DNA from: Liopterus haemorrhoidalis
Taxonomy: Eukaryota; Arthropoda; Insecta; Coleoptera; Dytiscidae
Direction: 5' to 3'
DNA length: 64,000 nt
NCBI GenBank assembly: GCA_963971575.1
Contig: OZ020611.1
Span: forward strand, 245,978,654-246,042,653
Below, piece after piece: positions 55,891 through 64,000 of this stretch; the stretch's first letter is position 1, and the number at the start of each line of letters is the position of its first letter. Under the pieces are notes generated by a model. It made no database searches. It had not been told where the DNA came from and saw only the letters and a list, made by a program, of their open reading frames with translations. Both the position numbers and the translations under genes were made by a program.

Positions 55891-56498
55891 GAGAGTCCCC
55901 AGAAAACGTTTACGCCTCAGGTCTCAATGTAAGTAAATACGGCCCTGAATAATCAGGAATGTCATATGATCGAAGATCGGAAAATCGAATCTTTACTGTA
56001 GTTGTAATTTCATAAACAGAAACACTGTAGTAAATCTATGTTTAATGAGGATAATTAAAGTCATTAAAACATGTAGAGATAGATTAGTGAGTCGTGTGTG
56101 TGTGTGTAACCCGCATCTCTGTCAAGTGAGAGAGGGAGAGAGGGAGAGGGAGAGACGGCCGGCCTCATCTCTGGCTGAACTTGAGAGAGGCCGCGCGTCT
56201 CGATCATTAACACTGGCTCTGGGAATTAGACCAGCAGCGGCAAGTCTACACCAGCCATCAGCCATCAGCCATCAGGCGCCATCATCGACATCGCGTCTGT
56301 TATTACACACATGCTAAAAATACACACTCACATTCACACTTTATCGTTTTGTAACCATTTATGTACTACCTACTCTAAAACACTGCCAGAGGAGATATTT
56401 TAATTTTCAGTTGCATCTGACTCCTGTTTGAGATTTGTATCTTTTGCAGTAGCGATTTTTTGGGACCCAGAGCTGCAAATTATAATACAAGGGTAGGT
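55891..56498. other. Unassigned; purine-rich and GC-rich 56095-56290
   Basis: A GAGAGGGAGA run (56128-56155) and a GC-rich stretch with thrice-repeated CCATCAG (56252-56274) are present. No gene supported. Confidence 0.35.
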
Positions 56499-56977
56499 TA
56501 AAGCCTGGAACAGAATGCACAGCGCGCTACGGCGTCAGCGCGCCGTCATTTGCGACAGCGTTGCGTTAGCGCCGTTGAGAATTTTCGCCTGCACACAATG
56601 CAATAATTTTTAACGCCGTCAAGTGTCACTTGACAACCTATATCTGTGTTTATACGTGCGCTTTCTTTTATTAAAAGTATAATGGATGATGAAGACTTGT
56701 GAGTGATGTTATTTATGTTGTATGCAAGTTATTTATACATACAAACACTTTACTATTCAGTAAAAACTGAGGTTAGGTGTTCTGCGTCAACGTTCAACGG
56801 CGTCAAAAGTTGGAAGTTGACGAACATTCAGTATCAACGGCGGTCGAACGGCCTAGGACGTTGTCCATTCTGTGCACTTGCGTACGACAGCTTGGGATTA
56901 ACTTTCTCCTGACAGATAGCGCCGTACGAACGGCGTCAACGCGCCGTCAAACTCGTTGCATTCTGTTTCCCACTTTA
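56499..56977. mobile_element. TIR element (Harbinger-like, uncertain), 479 bp
   Basis: TAAAGCCTGGAACAGAATGC at the left pairs with TAAAGTGGGAAACAGAATGC read inward from the right. Subterminal CGGCGTCAACGCGCCG-type words recur at both ends. A 3-bp GGT lies outside each end, but that is too short to be decisive. The interior is non-coding. Confidence 0.65.
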
Positions 56978-57093
56978 GGTGTGTAACTACGACGTTGTAT
57001 CATATAAGACTTTGTTGAATTGCCTCTTATAATTATAATTTTTGCTTTTTTCACTTTCCGAAATATATAATTTTGGTGTATGTCGCCCCATTT

Positions 57094-58136
57094 TTAGGGT
57101 TTTGTAGGTATGACCAAAAAACCCTTATACCGTCATTTTGTCGTCTGGCTGTCTGTCTGTCTGTCTGTTCGGTAAAAATTGTAGCCAAACGGCTAAACCT
57201 AGAGAGTTTAAATTTGGCATGCTTATACAACTCATTGACCCGCACATAGGAAAAATACTAAAACATCTAAAAAACATATCCCTCTAAAAATATAAACAAC
57301 TATGTGCTCATCGAAAAAAAAAATATTTTTTTTAAATTCTGAGTAGGGTATCAAATGAAAGCCCTTAGTACGTGGATTAACGATCAAAATTTTATTTTTG
57401 CAAAATAAATTAGTTTGATGCGATTTTTGCCAAAATTGTGCAAAAATTTTTTTGTCCCACACCCTGTAGCCCAGATGGTTTAAACTAAAAATCTGAAAAA
57501 ATTCTAAGTAATGTATAATGGTGTGAACCGGAATAGTACAACAGGAATTTTTGATCAGATTATGTTTTCGGAAAATAATGCATTTTTTGTGTTTTTAACT
57601 AAAATATGTTAACTATTTAATACGTTGTGTAACATACCACATCAGTAGCTCTCGTGGCGTGGTTGGATTTGTCGTACGCTTAATAATATAAGAAACTTGC
57701 AAACTAGGGTTCGAATCCTGTTGATTTTATTTTTGTTTTTTTTTTTGCATTTTTATTTTGTTTAAATTATTTTGTTAAAATTCTAGTTATATTTGGTAAA
57801 TGTTGCATTAAAAGCGTAAATTTAATAACCAGTGGGAAGTGTTGAAATTATAATTTAATTCTATGTTTGACGAAATCAAAGGGCGGGACTTATGATGTAA
57901 GCAACCAATGGAAGCCATAGGTGCAATTTTCAAAATCTTATTGAACTTTGCTATATAAAAAAAATACTGCATATATATAGAAACTCAAATAATGGTATTA
58001 GGCATTCGAATTAAAATTCATAAAAAAATATTTTGACATAAAATTTGTTTTGGCATCCCAAATAATCATCGTTCAGTTACTAAATACCTGCAAAACCCAG
58101 AAATGTGTGAAAATTCACACTTCACATCAATTTTTA
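57094..58136 (+). mobile_element. Helentron-like family A, copy A6
   Basis: Complete order: TAGGGTTTTGTAGGTATGAC, a short GTCT tract (57143-57169), GGTAAAAATTGTAGCCAAAC, GGAATAGTACAACAGGAATT, a type II core, TTCTAGTTATATTTGGTAAA, ACCTGCAAAACCCAGAAATG and hairpin GTGTGAAAATTCACAC. Confidence 0.92.
57646..57722 (+). other. tRNA-like core, type II (copy A6)
   Basis: GTGGCGTGGTTGG is an A-box-like start and GGGTTCGAATCC a perfect B box about 55 nt later, with AAACTTGCAAACTA between. The anticodon region is not recognisable. Confidence 0.68.
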
Positions 58137-58591
58137 ATATCAATTTTTTCTTCTAACGTTCGTTTGTTAAATGGAATTTCCAGTATTCATTTTTTAAACC
58201 TATTGTTTTATAATCTAAAATACGAAACGTATTTGTTAAGCTAAGATACTTATATAAATTTAAAAGAAAAAGTTAGAAAATACTAATTATTAATACCTAC
58301 CTAAACAATAAATTTTTAGAGATAATATAGGTATAGCGATCTCAGTTAAGACTTAAATAAATACATTCAATAATTTTATAGTACTGTGATCTCTGTTATT
58401 GTGACGCTAACAGCATTCTAGCTCCGATCCCCACCAGTTTATCACTACTGCCCACGCACCTCTTCCCCTTTACAAGCCTACATTTGCACTTTCCTTGACG
58501 CTAGGACATAAGCAGTGCGACGTAGACTTATTCAAAGGAAACTTGTAAATATTTATGAAACAATAGCATTCAATGTTCAAAATATATTTTA
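58137..58591. other. Unassigned DNA
   Basis: Nothing recognised. Confidence 0.3.
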
Positions 58592-59564
58592 AAAAAATTT
58601 ATGTGAAGTGTGAATATTCACACATTTCAGGGTTTCGCAGGTATATAATAAGTGAAGGCGGTATGCTGAGTGTGTAGGACAAATTTTACTTTGTAGTAAT
58701 CACGGCAAAATGAACGATATTTTTAAAATAATTTATCGTCTGTTAATCATATAATAAGACTGGTTATTAAATTTTCGCACTTAAAAATTAAATACAACAT
58801 TTGTCAAAATATAACTAGAATTTTGACAAAATAATTTCAACATAATAAAAATGCAAAAAAAAAACAGAAAAAAAAATTCGCTCCGTACTCGAACTCGAAA
58901 CCCTTCGTTTCCAGCGCATTTTAGCTTACGACGCCAGTGCTCTAACCCATTGCGCTATCGCACGCCTTGCATGTGAGTGTCTTACATTGGTATAACTTTT
59001 GTACTTTGTGAACCAAAAACCACAAAAAATGCGTTATTTTCCGAAAACATAATCTGATCAAAAATTCCTGTTGTACTATTTCGGTTCACACCAATATACA
59101 TTACTTAGAATTTTTTTAGATTTTTCGTTTAAACCATCTGGGCTACAGGGTGTGGGACAAAAATTTTTTTGCACAATTTTGGCAAAAATCGCATCAAAAT
59201 AATTTATTTTGCAAAAATAAAAATTTGATCGTTAATCCACGTACTAAGGGCTTTCATTTGACACCCTACTCAATATTTAAAAAAAAAAAAAATTGTTTTC
59301 GATGAGCACATATTTGTTTATATTTTTAGGGGGGTATGTTTTTTAGATGTTTTAGTATTTTTCCTATGTGCGGGTCAAAGAGTTGTATAAGCATGCCAAA
59401 TTTCAACTCTCTAGGTTTAGCCGTTTGGCTACAATTTTTACCGAACAGACAGACAGACAGACAGACAGACAGACGCACAGACAGACAGAGACAGACAGAC
59501 AGACAGACAGACGACAAAATGACGGTATAAGGGTTTTTTGGTCATACCTACAAAACCCTAAAAA
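58592..59564 (-). mobile_element. Helentron-like family A, copy A7
   Basis: Minus-strand copy: 5' end TAGGGTTTTGTAGGTATGAC at 59564, GTCT tract at 59447-59513, type III core, the alternative 3' body shared with A5 (GCGGTATGCTGAGTGTGTAG), and hairpin GTGTGAATATTCACAC at 58608. It is opposite in orientation to A6, 455 bp away. Confidence 0.92.
58881..58966 (-). other. tRNA-like core, type III (copy A7)
   Basis: On the minus strand TGCGATAGCGCAATGGGTTA then GAGCACTGGCGTCG has a consensus A box (TAGCGCAATGGG). GGGTTTCGAGTTCGAGTACG follows at B-box distance. Confidence 0.72.
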
Positions 59565-59794
59565 GCATTTTCACACCACAATTACTATGTTAAATGCATT
59601 TTGAGTTCAAAAAAATTTTTGTTTTATATTATTTTCAAGTAAGAGCTGCAGCTCCGCAGCGCGTACTCAGGAGCCGTCACTGATCTTTTCATAATATGCA
59701 GTTGCTCAGGGTTGACTCAGTATTCAATACAATATTTTATTGAAAATTCAAGAAACCGAACTTTTTGTTATGTCTTCTAACGTTGAGATTAATA
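59565..59794. other. Unassigned DNA
   Basis: GAGCTGCAGCTCCGCAG near 59643 is a short palindromic word. GAGCCGTCACTGATCTTTTC at 59671 resembles hAT end debris. Nothing else was seen. Confidence 0.3.
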
Positions 59795-59955
59795 CGAGGG
59801 TTACCTTTTATGTTTTTAGAAACGACCACTAGATATTGATTTGTGTCATTAGTATATTCGTAAAGTTTGACATTTGTTATTGTGAAATCAGTGGTAGCTT
59901 ATAAATTGACCGAGTAGTTTGTTGACAGTGAGCGTTTAAATAAACAAGTTTGTGA
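59795..59955 (+). mobile_element. mariner M3, 5' end fragment
   Basis: TA-CGAGGGTTACCTTTTATGT opens the fragment, and it continues with GTTATTGTGAAATCAGTGGT and ATTGACCGAGTAGTTTGTTG, parallel to the right end of M2. It breaks off at TTTGTGAAAAAA, where family A copy A8 begins. The remainder is absent beyond A8. Confidence 0.82.
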
Positions 59956-60625
59956 AAAAATTTATGTGAAGTGTGAATTTTCACATATTTCAGGGTTTCA
60001 TGATTATTTGAGATGCCAAAACAAATTTTATTGTAAAATATTTTTTTGTTAATTTTAATTCGAATGCCTAATATCAGTATTTAGGTTTTTAAATATGTGC
60101 AGTATATCTTTTATATAGCAAGGTTCATTAAGATTTTGAAAATTGCGCCTATGGCTTCCATTGGTTGTTTTATGTCATAAGATCTGCCCCTCTGATTTCG
60201 TATACATTAAAACATAGAATTAAATTATAATTTCAACAATTTCCACTAATTAATAAATTTACGCTTTTAAAAATTAAATTCAACATTTGCCAAAATATAA
60301 CTAGAATTTTGACAAAATAATTTAAACAAAATAAAAACGACAAAATTTTGACAAAAATCGCGTCAAAATAATTTATTTTGCAAAAATAAAATTTTGATCG
60401 TTAATCTACGTACTAAGGACTTTCATTTGATACCTTACTCAGAATTAAAAAAAAAAAAAAAAATTTTCTATGAGCACATATTTGTTTGTATTTTTAAAGA
60501 GTTGTATAAGCATGCCAAATTTCAACTCTCTAGGTTTAGCCGTTTGGCTACAATTTTTACCGAACAGACAGATGACAAAATGACGGTATTAGGGTTTTAT
60601 GGTCATACCTACAAAACCCTAAAAA
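59956..60625 (-). mobile_element. Helentron-like family A, copy A8 (internally deleted)
   Basis: Minus-strand copy with 5' end TAGGGTTTTGTAGGTATGAC at 60625 and 3' hairpin region GTGTGAATTTTCACA at 59970. The GTCT tract is reduced to one or two units. The tRNA-like core and the neighbouring body are deleted. Confidence 0.85.
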
Positions 60626-60867
60626 CAGTGTCCAAGACATCTTGTCAAATAATAGTGAAAGTGAAAACCAAGTGTTAACCTTTTTAAAAAGCATTAAAAT
60701 ATATGATAAAATATAAAGCCCCCTCCCGATTGAAATTATGTAATTTTATGTATTGTAATTATGTATTAATAAGTCAATGTATGTCGGTGCCAATAGTCCC
60801 CGTAATTGAGACACCTTAAGCTTAAATAAAAAAAAAGGTGGCAGCCTATTGCCCTTTTATATTTTTT
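60626..60867. other. Unassigned; possible retroposon 3' end
   Basis: GTGCCAATAGTCCCCGTAAT then GAGACACCTTAAGCTTAAAT and an A-run (60825-60836) look like the 3' end of a poly-A retroelement. No body was identified. Confidence 0.4.
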
Positions 60868-61011
60868 ACCGACCGCCAACATATATAAGGGAGGTATTGT
60901 GGTCATACCGATTTTGTCATTTCGAGATTTCGATGGATCTCCACGAATTGAGCTCCCTACATAACGTTTTCACTATTTTTAGCATGATGTCTGTCGGTCT
61001 CTCTGTCCGTC

Positions 61012-61043
<32 letters not shown>

Positions 61044-61596
61044 CGTCCGTCCGTCCGGCCGTCTGTCTGTGTACACGTGCAGAGCAAATTCGGCTGAAAG
61101 GATTTTTATGAAACTTCATATTTAAGCTTCTACCATCAATGGCACGAGTTGATCAACTTTTGGTAAAAATCGGTTGACTAGAAATAAAAGTTTACTCGTG
61201 TCGATTTTAAGATTTTTGCGAATATTTAGCAACAAAAAAATATTTCGAAAAAATTTATTGAACAAAAGTTGCTATAAATGCAATAAGTTAATAGCTAATA
61301 ACTTTTATTTGAGTCGTTTTTTGATAAAACGAAATATTTCGAAAATTTTTTGTAAGATTTTTAAAATTTTTTGTAAATTGTTTTAAAATTATATTTAAGT
61401 CTACATTTTTCATACTTATTATACGTTTTTTGATAAAACGAAATATTTTTTTGTAATATTCATGTGTAACGTTTCCATGGTCATGATAAATAATATCTTT
61501 GTTAGAAAATATTAGGCCAAGTTATTTCTACTCTGCTGCTAGAATGTATTTTATACAAGTACTTTATGATGGCGATCGGTCCTGTGGTGGCCACAG
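60868..61596 (+). mobile_element. Helentron-like family B, copy B6 (near complete)
   Basis: It starts ACCGACCGCCAACATATATA, has a (GTCY)n tract at 60992-61070, and ends TGATGGCGATCGGTCCTGTG, GTGGCCACAGCTG. The 5' ACCGACCGCCA and 3' subterminal repeat can pair apart from one change here. The 3' hairpin stem CTGTGG/CCACAG is intact. Confidence 0.9.
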
Positions 61597-63300
61597 CTGG
61601 CTAATAATGTTATGATTTATTAAGATAGTGTGCGTATTTTTATGAAATTAAAAATATAATAAAAATTTTTAACAGCTGTGGACCGAATTTTGAACACCAC
61701 ACCAACACATTGTTAATAGAACAAATATTCCCTGACATCCAGTATTATGTTGGCTTCTTACACTTATTAAATACCTACAAAATCCTGAAATATGTGAAAA
61801 TACACACTTAACTTCAATTTTTTAAATGGTATCCTGTATAAAAGGATTAGATAATTAGCCACGAAAATGTTGGAAAAAAGATCTTAAAATATTTTGAGTG
61901 CTTTGTAATAAAGTAAGCGGTGCAAAAGGTGGCAGCCTATTCCCCTTTTATATTTTGGTAATTTAACACCTCCCCTTTTCGCAGCTGTTACATTATATTT
62001 AGATCTAAACTACAAGCAAAAAAATCTTGAAAAAGATGAAACAATATTTTAAATAAATGGCATGTTTTTATAACAGTTCTAAACGCTTCCCCATCAGATT
62101 AAAAGAATTCAACATGTCGAGAAACAGAAGTGGTGCGGTGTCAGAAACATGGAGTGCGGGCAGTGTCAGTAATGAGCTGATGTGTGTAGTGTGGTGTAGT
62201 GAAGAGGAATGATGAGTGATGTTGTGTTGACAGTTATGACGGTGCCGGTGGAACCAGGAAGTCGCCAGTCGCGAGTCCGGTCGTCCGCCGTCCTCCGTCC
62301 GCCGCTACGGTAGTTGCATTCCACATGCACGCTGCACATGCAAATTATATAGACGTACCAACCGTGAAAACACTTTCCAACAGGTATTTTTCAGCTTCAC
62401 CGGAATTATTTATATCACAAATACCAGACTGAACGGGACAGACTAGGTGTTAGGCTCTTGTTCCACTGATTAGAGGACTCTTTTAGGAAGCTGACCAACT
62501 GTAGTCCTTTTGGGAGTTTTGTACTCCTTTTAAAGTTAATGTATTTATTTTTTTAAATCGGTACTTCAAATATACCATTTTATGGTTGATTTATATACGG
62601 AACAAGAATATGGAATGAGAAATAAGAATAGTACACCAGAATAAAAAATATGAAACCGTTTATATCGGACATAACATTTCGTCGCTGCGTCTGCGTACTT
62701 GCGTTGGCCTGTGTTTAACGGTTGTCGTTTGACAGGTTGTTGTGCTTAATATAACCTTTAAAAAAATTTCGTGTTAAGTAAAATGTAGTGATGGGCCTTC
62801 TTTTATAACTTTCCAGACGCCAGTTGCAATCAGGGTAACCAGATTTCAGGTGAGGTAAACCCTAAGATTAAAAAAAAAAAAAAATGGAAATACATTAAGT
62901 ATATTTTATTAAATTTTGCTCACCTCCTAAAAATAACTTTGAGTGTTTGAGAATCCGTACGTAGTGTTGAAACAAGCCCACTCGAGATGTGTGCGTATAC
63001 GTCGTCACATGATATCTCTGTGAAGCTCCACTCATTTCCCACATTCGATAATGGTGGATGGTGGCGATTAATTTATGGGCAATAGGAAATCGTAAAAGTA
63101 TCGTAAACACTGACTTAATAGTCTGCTGCTCGCACCACACCACTCTACTCCACATCACCGCTCCGCTCTTTACGACCATTTAATTATATTAAATAATGCC
63201 CTCTCGATATCACATCATAACTATAAAATATGGAATAAATATATAACATAGGATAAAGAAAAACAAATACAAAAAGAAATAACAATTTTTAAAAAAATAA
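61597..63300. other. Unassigned; family A scrap and GC-rich island
   Basis: 61757-61826 (AAATACCTACAAAATCCTGA, AATATGTGAAAATACACACT) is a family A 3' end remnant. AAAAGGTGGCAGCCTATTCC at 61924 repeats 60833. 62225-62320 is GC-rich. CAGGGTAACCAGATTTCAGG at 62832 resembles a hAT terminus. An open frame on the minus strand (62895-63179) has no motif. Confidence 0.4.
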
Positions 63301-63341
63301 CAAAAAACCCTTACACCGTCATTTTGTCGTCTGTCTGTCTA

Positions 63342-63374
<33 letters not shown>

Positions 63375-64000
63375 TCGGTAAAAATTGTAGCCAAACGGCT
63401 AAACCTAGAGAGTTGAAATTTGGCATGCTAATACAACTCTTTGACCCGCACATAGTAAAAATACTAAAACATCTAAAAAACATATCCCTCTAAAAATATA
63501 AACAAATATGTGCTCATCGAAAAAAAATAAAGCCCTTGGTACGTGGATTAACGATCAAATTTTTATTTTTGCAACATAAATTATTTTCAAGCGATTTTTG
63601 CCAAAATTGTGCAAAAAAATTTTTGCCCACACCCTGTAGCCAGATGGTTTAAACTAAAACTCTGGAAAAATTCTAAGTAATGTACATTAGTGTGAACCGG
63701 AATAGTACAACAGGAATTTTTGATCAGATTACGTTTTTGAAAAAAAAAAAAACGCATTTTTTGTGATTTTTTGCTAATAATGTACACAAGCTATAGCTTT
63801 GTAACATGCTACAATGGAACGTGTATGCTGGTGTAGTGGTTTTGGCGCTGACGTTTCACCCAAGTAACTCGATCTGAAAGGGATCGAACCCTGCGAGAAG
63901 AGACAATATTATGTTTTATTTATTTATTTTTTTTATTTTTGTATTTAAATTATTTTTTCAAAATTCTAGTTATATTTTGGCAAATGTTGCATTTAATTTT
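63301..64000 (+). mobile_element. Helentron-like family A, copy A9 (runs off the window)
   Basis: It begins inside the 5' region (AAAAAACCCTTACACCGTCA), has a GTCT tract (63329-63373), GGTAAAAATTGTAGCCAAAC, GGAATAGTACAACAGGAATT, a type I core and the start of the 3' body (TTCTAGTTATATTTTGGCAA). The first 20 bp of the 5' end are missing. Confidence 0.88.
63826..63896 (+). other. tRNA-like core, type I (copy A9)
   Basis: GCTGGTGTAGTGGTTTTGGC has the A box and GGGATCGAACCCTGCGAG the B box, as in copies A2 and A3. Confidence 0.65.

Noticed and set aside
34791..63896. Functional tRNA genes at the tRNA-like cores
   Set aside because: A-box and B-box motifs are visible, but anticodon and acceptor stems do not close and every instance sits inside a repeat.

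Overview
The window looks like gene-poor, AT-rich insect chromosomal DNA. I infer an arthropod, most likely an insect, from the transposon families (mariner, DD41D rosa-like, pogo, piggyBac and hAT elements, Jockey-type LINEs, a Penelope-like endonuclease, helentron-type repeats carrying GTCY microsatellites) and from a short TTAGG run. I could not fix the order. I found no convincing host protein-coding gene, rRNA gene or functional tRNA gene. Nearly every coding signal is a broken or fragmentary transposase or reverse transcriptase. The one nearly intact reading frame is a DD41D transposase at 46916-48001, which has a single nonsense codon near its C-terminus.

Layout. 1-2.4 kb: hAT ends, a MITE, a 918-bp almost perfect palindrome and a LINE relic. 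4-4.85 kb: mariner relic. 5.5-10.2 kb: TA-flanked MITE, a TIR element with a widespread insect protein of unknown function, a helentron-like copy (family B) split by an element with an 8-bp target duplication, and a piggyBac relic. 11-13 kb: hAT and pogo relics. 14-22.5 kb: Penelope relic, family B copies (one holding a tRNA-derived SINE), a Jockey-type LINE split by a hAT, and a second hAT. 22.5-25 kb: SINE, retroposon and LINE relics and a Myb/SANT-like fragment. 25.96-30.47 kb: a mariner enlarged to 4.5 kb by a 183-bp satellite and by a helentron-like copy that itself holds two nested hATs. 31.5-33.1 kb: an eleven-copy 120-bp array between direct repeats. 34-41.9 kb: family A copies, a DD41D element with long TIRs, and a 2.1-kb hAT. 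42-43.3 kb: a PIF/Harbinger-like element. 43.9-48.1 kb: a second mariner split by a TIR element with iterated 15-mers, then the best-preserved DD41D element. 48.7-49.65 kb: remains of a Ty3/Gypsy-like retrotransposon. 49.7-64 kb: mostly family A and B copies.

The organising theme is two non-autonomous helentron-like families (DINE-1/mini-me architecture). Both have a 5' subterminal inverted repeat, a (GTCY)n tract, a matching 3' subterminal repeat and a 3' terminal hairpin. Several family A copies sit inside other transposons whose uninterrupted paralogues are also in the window, so insertion between T residues without a clear target duplication can be read directly. The most unusual observation is that family A copies share one frame but carry three different tRNA-like cores with A-box and B-box motifs.

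Between the transposons are short GC-rich islands (about 15.1, 24.1, 25.6, 37.1, 38.85, 43.5, 48.4, 53.2, 56.2 and 62.3 kb). They resemble none of the repeats and may be surviving ancestral single-copy sequence.
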